A stretch of DNA of 64,000 nt from Pedococcus sp. 5OH_020 (GTDB taxonomy: Bacteria; Actinomycetota; Actinomycetes; Actinomycetales; Dermatophilaceae): NCBI RefSeq assembly GCF_027812955.1, contig NZ_JAPYZV010000008.1, positions 186,001 to 250,000 of the forward strand. Direction: 5' to 3'. Under the pieces are notes generated by a model. The model did no database searches and was not told where the DNA came from. It saw only the letters and a list, made by a program, of their open reading frames with translations. Position numbers and translations under genes: made by a program. Positions 8,377 through 16,694 of this stretch are shown piece by piece. Within the stretch, counting starts at the first letter, position 1, and the number at the start of each line of letters is the position of its first letter.

Positions 8377-8823
8377 ATGGCCGACCGCACCGAGTCCAGC
8401 ATCGAGATCGCAGCCAGGCCTGGCGAGGTCCTCGACGTGATCGCCGACTTCGAGAGCTACCCGCAGTGGGCCACCGAGGTGAAGAAGGTCAGCGTCCTCA
8501 CCGAGGAGGGCGACGGCTGGGCCGACCAGGTGCAGTTCACCCTGGACGCCGGCGCCATCAAGGACACCTACGTTCTCGACTACGACTGGGACGTGCGCAA
8601 GAACGGGACGGGAGTCGTCTCCTGGAGCCTGGTCGAGGCAAGCGTGCTCAAGGCCATGAACGGCTCCTACACGCTGGCCGCCCAGGGCAAGGACGCCACG
8701 ACCGTGACGTACAGGCTGGCCGTGGACGTGCGGATCCCCATGCTGGGAATGCTGAAGCGCAAGGCCGAGAAGGTCATCATCGACACCGCGCTCAAGGAGC
8801 TGAAGAAGCGGGTCGAGGGCTGA
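8377..8823 (+). CDS. SRPBCC family (cyclase/dehydrase-like) protein
   Basis: A 148-aa protein beginning MADRTESSIEIAARPGEVLDVIADFESYPQWATEVKKV. This is the typical SRPBCC opening, in which the loop 'FESYPQW' caps a hydrophobic cavity. The full small-protein length is kept, ending in the C-terminal helix KVIIDTALKELKKRVEG. Orthologues such as M. tuberculosis Rv2185c (TB16.3) sit in the same order with FadD15 and an ArsA-like ATPase. It probably binds a hydrophobic ligand; a link to the adjacent acyl-CoA ligase is inferred from position only. Confidence 0.88.
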   Translation: MADRTESSIEIAARPGEVLDVIADFESYPQWATEVKKVSVLTEEGDGWADQVQFTLDAGAIKDTYVLDYDWDVRKNGTGVVSWSLVEASVLKAMNGSYTLAAQGKDATTVTYRLAVDVRIPMLGMLKRKAEKVIIDTALKELKKRVEG

Positions 8824-8845
8824 CGGAGCCAGGCCTCGTACGCTG

Positions 8846-10174
8846 ATGCGCGTCATCCTCTTCACCGGCAAGGGCGGTGTCGGCAAGACGACGACGGCTG
8901 CGGCCACCGCGGTCCGGGCTGCCCGAGCGAGCGTGAAGACCCTGGTCATGTCCACCGATGCCGCGCACTCCCTCGGAGACGCGCTGGCGGTGGAGCTCGC
9001 CGGTGCAGGGTCGCCGGTCGAGGTGGAGCCTGGCCTGTCGGCGCTCCAGGTGAGCCCGCCGCAGCTCCTCGGAGAGTCCTGGAGGGTTGTACAGGACTAC
9101 CTCCTCTCCGTGCTGGGCACCGTGGGAATCGACACAGTGGTGGCTGAGGAGCTCACCCGGCTGCCCGGCGCCGAGGAGATCGCCGCCGTGCTCGAGCTGC
9201 GCGCGCAGGTCGAGTCCGGCCCGTGGGACCTCGTCGTCGTCGACTGCGCGCCGACGGCCGAGACGCTGCGGCTCCTGGCGCTGCCCGAGGCTCTCGCGTG
9301 GCACCTCGAGCGCCTGTTGCCGGCGCAGCGGGGCCTGATCCGTTCGCTTCGGCCCGCTGCGGCGGTGGCGGCCGGGGTGCCCCTGCCCGATCCTGCTGTG
9401 CTGGAAGCAGTGACGGGCTGGCACAGCGACATGAGAGCAGTGCACCGGCTGCTCACGGGCGACCAGGCCTCCGTGCGCCTGGTGCTCACGCCGGAACGCG
9501 TCGTCATCGCCGAGTCCCGACGGACCTGGACGTCGCTCTCGCTGTACGGCTTCGTCGTCGACGGCGTGATCGTGAACCGCGTCTTCCCCGATGCCGCGGC
9601 CGGGGTCGGCGGGGCGGCCCAGGAGGCGCCCGACGCGTGGCGGAGCGGGTGGAACGTCGCCCAGCGGGCAGGGCTGGTGGAGGTGCGGGAGTCCTTCGCC
9701 GGCCTACCGGTCTCGGTGACGCCCTACCTGTCGCAGGAGCCCATCGGTGTCGAAGCCCTGGCCGAACTGGCACGGGCGCAGGACGTTGACGCCGAGAGTC
9801 TCGGCCCGGCAGACGGGAATCGACACCGGCCTCCAGACCGGCATCCAGACCAGCAGGCAGACCGGCACGCGAACGGACGGGGGGACGCCCAGAACCTGCG
9901 CGAGGTGCTGCTGGCGCCGGTACGGCACCACGGCCTCTCAGTGGAGCGCACGACGTACGGGTTCCTCCTGACGCTGCCGCTGCCCCTGGCCCACGCCAGC
10001 GATCTGGCGCTCCAGCGGCGTGGCGACGAGCTGCTGGTAGCAGTCGGCGAACACCGCCGCGTGCTGACCCTCCCAGCGGCTCTGCAACGATGCGTGGTCG
10101 AGGGCGCCTCCGTGCGAGACGGACAGCTGCGCGTCCGCTTCGCCCCTGACGAGGAGGTATGGCCCCGTGGCTGA
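8846..10174 (+). CDS. ArsA/GET3-family ATPase
   Basis: A 442-aa P-loop ATPase with the deviant Walker A FTGKGGVGKTTTAAATA at the N-terminus and switch block MSTDAAHSLGDALAVEL. A DCAPTAETLRLLALPE motif is typical of the ArsA/GET3 group. A low-complexity Arg/Asp/Gln/His-rich insertion lies at about residues 320-350, followed by an alpha-crystallin-like C-terminal segment (LTLPLPLAHASDLALQR). Actinobacterial members lie in this conserved cluster (M. tuberculosis Rv2184c). There is no arsenite-resistance gene nearby, so a role in arsenic export is unlikely; targeting or chaperoning is inferred. The end overlaps the next gene by 8 bp. Confidence 0.88.
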   Translation: MRVILFTGKGGVGKTTTAAATAVRAARASVKTLVMSTDAAHSLGDALAVELAGAGSPVEVEPGLSALQVSPPQLLGESWRVVQDYLLSVLGTVGIDTVVAEELTRLPGAEEIAAVLELRAQVESGPWDLVVVDCAPTAETLRLLALPEALAWHLERLLPAQRGLIRSLRPAAAVAAGVPLPDPAVLEAVTGWHSDMRAVHRLLTGDQASVRLVLTPERVVIAESRRTWTSLSLYGFVVDGVIVNRVFPDAAAGVGGAAQEAPDAWRSGWNVAQRAGLVEVRESFAGLPVSVTPYLSQEPIGVEALAELARAQDVDAESLGPADGNRHRPPDRHPDQQADRHANGRGDAQNLREVLLAPVRHHGLSVERTTYGFLLTLPLPLAHASDLALQRRGDELLVAVGEHRRVLTLPAALQRCVVEGASVRDGQLRVRFAPDEEVWPRG

Positions 10175-10649
10175 GCAGGACCGTTCCCCAGTCGGGTCGG
10201 TGGCCGAGGAGGCCGCGCGGCTGGTCGACGCCCTCGGCGAGTGGGCGCAGAGCGCCGGCAGCGACCGGTATGCCGAGAGCCCTGTAGCGGGCAAGGACCA
10301 CGCAGCCGGGCCGCGATGTGCTCACTGCGGGGCGAAGGCTGGGCTAGGCCGACCGGTGGTGTGCGAGCTGTGTCCGGTGTGCCAGGGCATCGGCGTGCTG
10401 CGGTCGATCCGTCCCGAGACGGTGGACCGGCTGGCTGACCTGGCCGGCGCCGTCACCACAGCCCTGCGTGACCTCGCTGCTCGGCGCCGCGAACCCGCCC
10501 GGGCCGGCGCCGACCCCGGTCCCCGGCACGGAGGCCGCGGCGGCGGCGTAGACGACATCCCGATCGAGGACGAGGACGAAGGCGAGGACGAGCGCAAGGA
10601 CGTCGTCGACGTCGCAGACGGCAACGGCGGGCACGGGGTGGGCGCGTGA
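10167..10649 (+). CDS. Conserved hypothetical protein with Cys cluster (DUF5304-like)
   Basis: A 160-aa protein from the GTG at 10167, with GAGGAGG just upstream inside the ArsA gene. Residues 50-75 hold CAHCGAKAGLGRPVVCELCP and one more CxxC-like pair, a probable zinc ribbon. The C-terminal third is highly acidic (DEDEGEDE) and is probably disordered. It is translationally coupled on both sides, with an 8-bp overlap with the ATPase and a GTGA overlap with glucokinase. Function unknown; the small Cys-plus-acidic-tail form recurs at the glkA locus of other actinomycetes. Confidence 0.75.
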   Translation: MAEQDRSPVGSVAEEAARLVDALGEWAQSAGSDRYAESPVAGKDHAAGPRCAHCGAKAGLGRPVVCELCPVCQGIGVLRSIRPETVDRLADLAGAVTTALRDLAARRREPARAGADPGPRHGGRGGGVDDIPIEDEDEGEDERKDVVDVADGNGGHGVGA

Positions 10650-11623
10650 GCGAGCGGCTCTCGGTGGGCATCGACATCGGCGGCACCAAGGTCGCCGGCG
10701 GTCTCGTCGACGTCGACGGCAGGGTGGTCGGCCGGGCCAGACGTGACACTCCGCACCGCTCCAAGAGTCCCGGCGTGGTCGAGGACACGATCGTCGAGGT
10801 CGTCGCCGAGCTTCTGGCGTCCACCAGCTGCGAGGTGGCGGCCGTGGGGATCGGAGCGGCGGGCTTCGTCGCGGCCGACCGGGCGACGGTGGTCTTCGCT
10901 CCGCACCTTTCCTGGCGGGACGAGCCCCTCGAGGCCAACCTCCAGCGTCGGGTCCCCGTGCCCATCTCGGTGGACAACGACGCCAACGCCGCTGCCTGGG
11001 CGGAGTGGCGGTTCGGCGCGGCGCAGCAGGACTCCCACGTGATGATGGTGAACCTCGGTACGGGCATCGGCGGCGCCCTGGTCCTCGACGGCCAGATCAT
11101 GCGAGGCCGCTACGGCATCGCCGGCGAGTTCGGCCACATGCAGGTTGTTCCGGGTGGCCAACGGTGCGAGTGCGGGAACCGCGGCTGCTGGGAGCAGTAC
11201 GCCTCGGGGAACGCTCTCGTGCGCGAGGCTCGGTCGCTGATGACGGCGAACAGCCCGATGGCGACGGACCTGTTGGCGCGCGTCGACGGCGACCCGATGG
11301 CGCTCACCGGTCCGATGATCACCGAGGCGGCTCGCGAGGGCGACCCCACGGCCACCGAGCTCCTGACCGAGATCGGCCAGTGGCTCGGGATAGGGATCGC
11401 CAACCTCGCCGCCGCCTTCGACCCCGGTGTCTTCGTCATCGGTGGTGGCGTCAGCGCCGCGGGCGACCTCCTCCTGGAGCCGGCGCGGACGACGTTCCGT
11501 CGGCACCTCGCTGGTCGCGGCTACCGGCCCGAGGCGCGGATCGTGGCCGCGCAGCTCGGCAACGAGGCGGGCCTCATCGGGGCGGCCGACCTCGCCCGTC
11601 GGGACGCAGACGGCCGGCAGTGA
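10646..11623 (+). CDS. glkA: ROK-family glucokinase
   Basis: A 325-aa sugar kinase that phosphorylates glucose with ATP. It has the ATP-binding start GIDIGGTKVAGGLVDVDG, the catalytic DNDANAAAWAEW near residue 112, and the ROK zinc site formed by GHMQV with CECGNRGCWEQYASG near residues 155-185. The location beside ArsA-like and DAHP-synthase/PknL genes matches S. coelicolor glkA, the enzyme of glucose metabolism and carbon repression. The GTG start overlaps the previous stop (GTGA), so translation is coupled. Confidence 0.92.
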   Translation: MSERLSVGIDIGGTKVAGGLVDVDGRVVGRARRDTPHRSKSPGVVEDTIVEVVAELLASTSCEVAAVGIGAAGFVAADRATVVFAPHLSWRDEPLEANLQRRVPVPISVDNDANAAAWAEWRFGAAQQDSHVMMVNLGTGIGGALVLDGQIMRGRYGIAGEFGHMQVVPGGQRCECGNRGCWEQYASGNALVREARSLMTANSPMATDLLARVDGDPMALTGPMITEAAREGDPTATELLTEIGQWLGIGIANLAAAFDPGVFVIGGGVSAAGDLLLEPARTTFRRHLAGRGYRPEARIVAAQLGNEAGLIGAADLARRDADGRQ

Positions 11624-12321
11624 GCACGATCCGGGTCGCGTCCTACAACCTCAAGGACCTGACCCTGGACCGACGCGCGGCCGCGCGGGTGATCCGCACC
11701 ATCGACCCGGACGTCCTGTGCCTTCAGGAGGTGCCGCGTCGGCTCTTCTCGCCCTGGCGCGTGTCCGCGTTCGCCGCGGAGTGCGGCCTGTACTGGTCCG
11801 GGAGGCATCGCGGCAGCGGCGGCACCACCATCTTCACCTCGCTGCGGGTCCACGTTGCCGAGTCGAGCCACCTGCGCCTGCCGGTGGCCGCCCTCCAGCG
11901 GACCCGCGGGTATGCCGTGATGAGCGTCGCCCCGGCAGGTCACCCGGCGCTCCTCGTCGCCTCGGTGCATCTCAGCCTGGACGCCCGGGAGCGGGTGGCC
12001 CATGCCGAGCGGATCCTGCGGACGCTCTCGGCGAGCGCTCGGGTGCTCCTGGCCGGCGACCTCAACGAGAGTGAGTCCGGCGCGGCGTGGCGGATGTTCG
12101 CGGGTCGGTTGCGGGTCGTGTCACCGGCGCGGCCGACGTACCCCGCCAAGGCTCCGCATCGGATGCTCGACGTCATCTTCGCCTCACCGGACCTGCCCGT
12201 GCTGCCCCATCAGGAGGTGCCTCTCGACGACGCCGACCTCGCGGCTGCGAGCGACCACCGGCCGACCTGGGTCGACCTGAACGTCGGCCTCCCCGACGGT
12301 GCGGTGGACGCGTCGCGCTAG
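11620..12321 (+). CDS. Endonuclease/exonuclease/phosphatase family protein
   Basis: A 233-aa protein from the GTG at 11620, overlapping the glucokinase stop by 4 bp. It has the EEP-fold metal-dependent hydrolase signatures RVASYNLKD (Asn), DVLCLQEVPRR (catalytic Glu), LLAGDLNESESG (Asp/Asn) and the terminal ASDHRPTWVDL (Asp-His). These are the conserved residues of the DNase I-like superfamily; substrate may be DNA, phospholipid or another phosphodiester. No signal peptide is visible, so it is probably cytoplasmic. The last 4 bp overlap the convergent gene. Confidence 0.87.
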   Translation: MSTIRVASYNLKDLTLDRRAAARVIRTIDPDVLCLQEVPRRLFSPWRVSAFAAECGLYWSGRHRGSGGTTIFTSLRVHVAESSHLRLPVAALQRTRGYAVMSVAPAGHPALLVASVHLSLDARERVAHAERILRTLSASARVLLAGDLNESESGAAWRMFAGRLRVVSPARPTYPAKAPHRMLDVIFASPDLPVLPHQEVPLDDADLAAASDHRPTWVDLNVGLPDGAVDASR

Positions 12322-12887
12322 ACCCTGGCGCCGTCGTCGGGGTCGTCCTCGTCGCGCGAGTGTGGCTGGCGCAGCACCAGCAGGACGAAACCTCCGATGG
12401 TGAGACCGAGTGCACCTACGGTCCACCAGCCGCTGACCCCCGGCCTGAACATCACCAGCCACAGCAGCAGGAGGGGGCCCGCCACCAGCCCCACGATGAT
12501 CCCCCAGAACTGGAGGTCTTCCTGCGGGGGCAGAGGAGCGGTGGGTCCAGGCTCGAAGTGCTCCTCCTCGTCCTCCGCCGCCGCGTGCGGCTCGCTGCGT
12601 GCCTCCTGCGGCGGGTGCGCGGCGACCTGCTCGTCCGAGGCGCCCTGGTCCGCGCCGCGCCATACGACGAAGGGACGTGTCGGCGGGGGGTTCACCGGGT
12701 GCGCCCGGGACTCGGGCGGGGGGTTCACCGGCTCTGGCCGAGGCTCGGGCTCTGGGTCGGGCGGCCGGTCGCCCTCGGGTGCCTGCGGGAGCTGGCCCTG
12801 CTCACCGGTCGAGCGGGGGTCGACCTGTACGTCGTCCCAGTGCGCGATGATGTCCGCGAACTCGGCGTCCACGTCCCGGTCGCTCAT
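12318..12887 (-). CDS. Acidic Pro-rich protein with two C-terminal membrane segments
   Basis: A 189-aa protein from the ATG at 12887, with AAGGA eight bases upstream. The N-terminal half is acidic and Pro/Glu-rich (PEPEPRPEPVNPPP repeats). Two hydrophobic segments follow, FWGIIVGLVAGPLLLLWLVM and VGALGLTIGGFVLLVL, and the tail is acidic (RDEDDPDDGARV). It looks like an inner-membrane protein with a large disordered cytoplasmic arm. It is the downstream partner of the alpha/beta hydrolase gene on the same strand. No family function is recognised. Confidence 0.78.
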   Translation of the reverse strand: MSDRDVDAEFADIIAHWDDVQVDPRSTGEQGQLPQAPEGDRPPDPEPEPRPEPVNPPPESRAHPVNPPPTRPFVVWRGADQGASDEQVAAHPPQEARSEPHAAAEDEEEHFEPGPTAPLPPQEDLQFWGIIVGLVAGPLLLLWLVMFRPGVSGWWTVGALGLTIGGFVLLVLRQPHSRDEDDPDDGARV

Positions 12888-12930
12888 GGGAAGTCCTTCA
12901 GGTCCAGGGGAGAAGCTGCACTCGAGCTCT

Positions 12931-13674
12931 CTAGCTGAGCCGCTCGATGAACCGCACCGACTCCTCAAAGATACGTGGCGCGTCGTTGTCGAGGGTAGCC
13001 ACGTGGTAGCTGTCGTGGAGCAGGATCTCGGTGGAGTCGGCGCTGGAGATGCGCGCGAGGATCAGCTCGGAGCTCGACGCCGGCACCACATGGTCGTCCG
13101 GTGAGTGCAGCACCAGCACCGGCTGGGTCACCTCGGGCAGGTCCCTGATCACGTTCTTCCAGGCCACGAACTGCGAGTGGGCAGCGTGCACCGGCGACCG
13201 GTCGTAGGCGAGCTCGGTCACCCCAGCCTTCTTGATGTCGCTGGCGATCGCTGCGGCACTAGGCATCACGTGCCTCAGGATCGGCACGAGGCGGACTCGC
13301 CAGTCCTCGAACTTCACGGCCGGGTTCACCAGGACCAGGCCGGAAACGCGTGGTCCTTGGTCCTGGGCCAGCGCCAGGGCCAGGGCGCCACCCATCGACA
13401 AGCCACCGACGAACACCCGGTCGCAGCGCTCGTAGAGCTGGCGGAAGGTGCGGTCCACCTCGGCATACCAGTCCTGCCACCGGGTCCTGTTCATGTCTCG
13501 CCAGGTCGTGCCATGGCCGGGCAGGCGCGGGACCCGCACGGTGTACCCCTGTGCCGCAAGGTGCTCGCCCCATGGACGCATTCCCTGGGGCGTGCCGGTG
13601 AAGCCGTGGACCAGCAGAACGCCGGTGCCGGAGCCGTCGTGCGAGTAGGGCTCGGCGCCGGGCAGCACGGTCAC
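12931..13674 (-). CDS. Alpha/beta hydrolase (carboxylesterase/monoacylglycerol lipase-like)
   Basis: A 247-aa alpha/beta-hydrolase. The oxyanion block VLLVHGFTGTPQGM is near residue 20, the nucleophile elbow GGLSMGGALAL carries the Ser (GxSxG) near residue 92, and HSPDDHVVP plus DSYHVATLD near the C-terminus supply Asp and His. The length and 'GFTGTP' sequence match Est30/thermostable carboxylesterases. The GTG start has GGAG six bases upstream. It is divergent from the lysophosphatidic acid acyltransferase gene, so a lipid-related substrate is plausible but not shown. Confidence 0.88.
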   Translation of the reverse strand: MTVLPGAEPYSHDGSGTGVLLVHGFTGTPQGMRPWGEHLAAQGYTVRVPRLPGHGTTWRDMNRTRWQDWYAEVDRTFRQLYERCDRVFVGGLSMGGALALALAQDQGPRVSGLVLVNPAVKFEDWRVRLVPILRHVMPSAAAIASDIKKAGVTELAYDRSPVHAAHSQFVAWKNVIRDLPEVTQPVLVLHSPDDHVVPASSSELILARISSADSTEILLHDSYHVATLDNDAPRIFEESVRFIERLS

Positions 13675-13780
13675 GGGGAACTCCTCGGGCGGCGGGGTAG
13701 CGGTTGCTGGCGCATCCTCGCATGCAGGGGTCGGGCCGTACAGAGTGCCGTAGAGTTCACCGCGTCACAGGAGGTAGTGC

Positions 13781-14704
13781 GTGTTCTACTGGGTTCTCAA
13801 GACGGTCGTGCTGGGCCCGATCCTCAAGCTGTTGTTCCGGCCGTGGGTCGAGGGGGAGGAGAACATCCCGGACGAGGGCCCGGTGATCTTCGCGAGCAAC
13901 CACCTGTCGTTCTCGGACTCCATCTTCCTGCCACTCGTGGTGCCCCGGCGGATGACGTTCCTGGCCAAGTCGGACTACTTCACGGGGCGCGGCCTGAAGG
14001 GCCGGCTGACGGCGGCCTTCTTCCGCGGCGTGGGCCAGCTGCCGGTCGACCGTTCCGGTGGCCGCGCCGGGGAGGCGGCGCTGCGCTCCGGTCTGAAGGT
14101 CCTGCGACGCGGAGAGATGCTGGGGATCTACCCGGAGGGCACGCGCAGCCCCGATGGCCGGCTCTACCGGGGCCGTACGGGGGTCGCCCGGATGGCCCTG
14201 GAGGGCAAGGTCCCGGTCCTGCCGGTCGCCATGATCGGCACGGACAAGGCGCAGCCCACGGGCACGAAGATCCCCAAGCTGATCAGGATCGGCGTGAAGA
14301 TCGGCAAGCCGCTCGACTTCTCCCGCTACGAGGGGATGGAGGACGACCGGTTCGTCCTGCGGTCCATCACCGACGAGATCATGTACGAGCTCATGCTGCT
14401 GTCCGGTCAGGAGTACGTCGACATATACGCGACGTCGATGAAGAACCGGATCCTTGCCGCGGCGAGGACCAAGGCCCGAGAGCTCCAGGAGGCAGCCCTT
14501 CCCGGGACGGCGGCGAAGGAGCTGGAGGAGGCGCTCGACGCAGGCGACGAGGACACCGCGCGTAGCCAGCGGCCGGCGGTCGACGACGCCGTGGCGGACA
14601 TCGACGAGTCCACCGGCCGTCTCGGCGAGGGCGCCGCGCCGCACCGGGGGCAGGCGGACCAGGCGGACAGCGAGCTCCCGCCGGACCGTCGCGCGGCCAG
14701 CTGA
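13781..14704 (+). CDS. 1-acyl-sn-glycerol-3-phosphate acyltransferase (PlsC-like)
   Basis: A 307-aa membrane-associated acyltransferase that makes phosphatidic acid. It contains the NHLSFSD block (the NHx4D-type His/Asp pair), a downstream QLPVDRSGG, and the substrate motif YPEGTRSPDG. GTG at 13781 is preceded by AGGAGG. The catalytic domain ends near residue 225; the remaining C-terminal tail is Ala/Glu-rich and looks disordered. It corresponds by position to M. tuberculosis Rv2182c. The histidine kinase gene starts 7 bp after its stop. Confidence 0.9.
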   Translation: MFYWVLKTVVLGPILKLLFRPWVEGEENIPDEGPVIFASNHLSFSDSIFLPLVVPRRMTFLAKSDYFTGRGLKGRLTAAFFRGVGQLPVDRSGGRAGEAALRSGLKVLRRGEMLGIYPEGTRSPDGRLYRGRTGVARMALEGKVPVLPVAMIGTDKAQPTGTKIPKLIRIGVKIGKPLDFSRYEGMEDDRFVLRSITDEIMYELMLLSGQEYVDIYATSMKNRILAAARTKARELQEAALPGTAAKELEEALDAGDEDTARSQRPAVDDAVADIDESTGRLGEGAAPHRGQADQADSELPPDRRAAS

Positions 14705-14711
14705 GCCGCGC

Positions 14712-15899
14712 GTGGTGCGTCCCCTGAGCCGAGCTGACCTGCGGCCGGTTGCCGCACCGGGCTCCCAGCCGGAGGTCGTCTCGGCACTCTGGAAGGGCAT
14801 CGACGTCTTCCGCCCCATCGCGCTGGGTTATGCGGCGTACTCGCTGTGGGATCGTCCGCACGACCTGCTCCGGCCCGCACTGGCATGGTCGGTCCTGGCT
14901 CTCCTCGGGGCGTGGACCGTGCTCCTGGTGTTCTATCGCCAGCGGAACGCCTGGCTGGTCGCCGTCGAGCTGCTGTTGGCGTCAGGGGCCGTCCTCGCCA
15001 CCCGCCTGGTCGACACGGCCGCGGAGATCGAGGCAGGGTCGCGGACGCTGCCCACGTTCTGGCCGGCTGCCGGCGTGGTATCCGCCGCGGTGCTGCTCGG
15101 GCGCAAGGGCGGCGTGCCCGCAGCCATCCTCATCGGCCTGGTGGACCTCGTGGAGGTGCGCCGGGCCACTCCGAACACCGTCAACAACATCGTTCTGCTG
15201 CTGCTGATCGGAGCGCTGGTCGGGTATGCGTGCGACCTGGCGCGCGAGGGCCACGTCAAGCTGCGTGAGGCGCTGGTCCTGGAGGCCCAGGTGCGTGAGC
15301 GGGAACGCCTCGCGCGGACGGTGCACGACGGTGTCCTGCAGACTCTGGCGTTTATCAACAGGCGGGGCCGAGAGCTCGGCGGGGAGGCAGCGGCCCTGGG
15401 CGGGATGGCGGCGGACCAGGAGCGTCAGCTGCGCGCGTTGGTCAGCGGCGCGTCCCTGTCGGGGTCCGAAGACGGCGGCACGGGTGAGGTGGACCTGCGC
15501 CAGGGGCTTGCCCGGTACGCGGGTGGGGCAGTGCAGCTGGTCGCTCCCGCCGACCCCGTGGCGGTGCCCGCGGAGGTCGCGACAGAGCTCGTCGCCGCGG
15601 TCGGCGCTGCTCTGGACAACGTCCGCCTGCACGCAGGGCAGGGGGCGCAGGTCTGGGTGCTGCTCGAGGACCAGGGTGACTCGGTCGCCTTGACGGTGCG
15701 GGACAACGGCGTCGGTATGGCCCAGGGCCGGCTGGAGGAGGCGGCCGCCGCGGGCCGCCTCGGTGCGTCGTCGAGCATCCGGGGGCGGGTGGCGGACCTC
15801 GGTGGCCGGGCCGAGTACTCCTCGCGGGAAGGCGCGGGTGTCACAGTGCGCATGCAGGTGCCCAAGTATGGTTCGGCCGACGGCGAAGGAGTGCGATGA
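14712..15899 (+). CDS. MacS-type sensor histidine kinase
   Basis: A 395-aa kinase from the GTG at 14712 (a second GTG lies at 14715). Hydrophobic segments span about residues 35-170. A dimerisation/phosphoacceptor helix follows with RERLARTVHDGVLQTLAFI, where H205 is the likely phosphorylated His of the HisKA_3 group. The ATPase part has DNVRLHAG (N box) and VRDNGVGM (G1). It overlaps the response-regulator start by 4 bp, so the two form a classic LuxR-type two-component pair. The signal is unknown. Confidence 0.9.
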   Translation: MVRPLSRADLRPVAAPGSQPEVVSALWKGIDVFRPIALGYAAYSLWDRPHDLLRPALAWSVLALLGAWTVLLVFYRQRNAWLVAVELLLASGAVLATRLVDTAAEIEAGSRTLPTFWPAAGVVSAAVLLGRKGGVPAAILIGLVDLVEVRRATPNTVNNIVLLLLIGALVGYACDLAREGHVKLREALVLEAQVRERERLARTVHDGVLQTLAFINRRGRELGGEAAALGGMAADQERQLRALVSGASLSGSEDGGTGEVDLRQGLARYAGGAVQLVAPADPVAVPAEVATELVAAVGAALDNVRLHAGQGAQVWVLLEDQGDSVALTVRDNGVGMAQGRLEEAAAAGRLGASSSIRGRVADLGGRAEYSSREGAGVTVRMQVPKYGSADGEGVR

Positions 15900-16567
15900 C
15901 CGAGCACAGCACCACGGTGGTCACGGTGGTCGTCGCGGACGACCATCCCTTGTGGCGCGACGCTGTCGCACGCGACCTCGCGGAGGCGGGGATGTCGGTC
16001 CTCGCGACTGCTGCCGACGGCCCGTCGGCGGTGAACCGTACGAAGGCGACCCGGCCGGACGTCCTGGTCCTCGACCTCAACCTGCCCGGACTCCGTGGCC
16101 ACGAGGTCTGCGCGGCCCTCGGGGACCTGCCGACGCGCGTGCTCGTGCTGTCCGCCTCCGGAGAGCAGCAGGACGTGCTGGAGGCGGTGAAGGCCGGAGC
16201 GACCGGCTACCTGGTCAAGTCCGCCTCGCGGGAGGAGATCGTCAATGCGGTCAATGCCACCGCCCGCGGCGAGGCGGTCTTCACGCCCGGGCTGGCCGGC
16301 CTGGTGCTGGGCGAGTTCCACAAGCTCTCGACCCAGCCTCACACGGACTCCTCCCGCCCGATCCCCGAGCTCACTGCTCGGGAGACGGAGGTCCTCAAGC
16401 TCGTGGCGACCGGGCTGTCTTACAAGGAGATCGCGGCGGAGCTGTTCATCTCGCACCGCACGGTGCAGAACCATGTCCAGAACACGCTCGGCAAGCTCCA
16501 GCTGCACAACCGCATCGCGCTGGTCCGCTTCGCGATCGCCAAGGGGCTCGAGGCGCCGGAGGCCTAG
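15896..16567 (+). CDS. LuxR/NarL-family response regulator
   Basis: A 223-aa regulator. The receiver domain has the acidic pair VVADDHPLW and the phosphoacceptor D60 in VLVLDLNLPG. K107 falls in YLVKSAS, and the C-terminal LuxR helix-turn-helix reads LTARETEVLKLVATGLSYKE with HRTVQNHVQNTLGKL. It is the cognate regulator of the kinase it overlaps (ATGA). Targets are unknown; the neighbouring FUSC transporter gene downstream is one candidate, by position only. Confidence 0.92.
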   Translation: MTEHSTTVVTVVVADDHPLWRDAVARDLAEAGMSVLATAADGPSAVNRTKATRPDVLVLDLNLPGLRGHEVCAALGDLPTRVLVLSASGEQQDVLEAVKAGATGYLVKSASREEIVNAVNATARGEAVFTPGLAGLVLGEFHKLSTQPHTDSSRPIPELTARETEVLKLVATGLSYKEIAAELFISHRTVQNHVQNTLGKLQLHNRIALVRFAIAKGLEAPEA

Positions 16568-16639
16568 GTCACGGAGGCCCAACGCTCTGAGGCATACCGC
16601 CCTGGGGCCTGGCGTCACGGAGGCCTAAAGCCCTGAGGC
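16568..16639. repeat. Pair of 26-bp direct repeats (23/26 identical)
   Basis: A 26-bp segment beginning GTCACGGAGGCC and ending CTGAGGC occurs at 16568-16593 and again at 16614-16639. It lies just after the response-regulator stop and upstream of the FUSC transporter promoter. The two copies are spaced 46 bp start to start, close to four helical turns. They could be a paired protein-binding site or a decayed duplication. Confidence 0.7.
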
Positions 16640-16681
16640 CGGTCTGGGCCCTACGGGTGGCTACCGCGGCACGCGACCTCG

Positions 16682-16687
16682 TACGAT
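16682..16687 (+). promoter_or_regulatory. -10 box TACGAT, leaderless arrangement
   Basis: TACGAT, seven bases, then the GTG at 16695 of the FUSC transporter; no Shine-Dalgarno sequence. Confidence 0.5.
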
Positions 16688-16694
16688 CCCTGGG

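Noticed and set aside
8846-10174. Arsenite-efflux ATPase
   Set aside because: No arsB, arsR or arsC is nearby, and the conserved actinobacterial cluster points to a different role.
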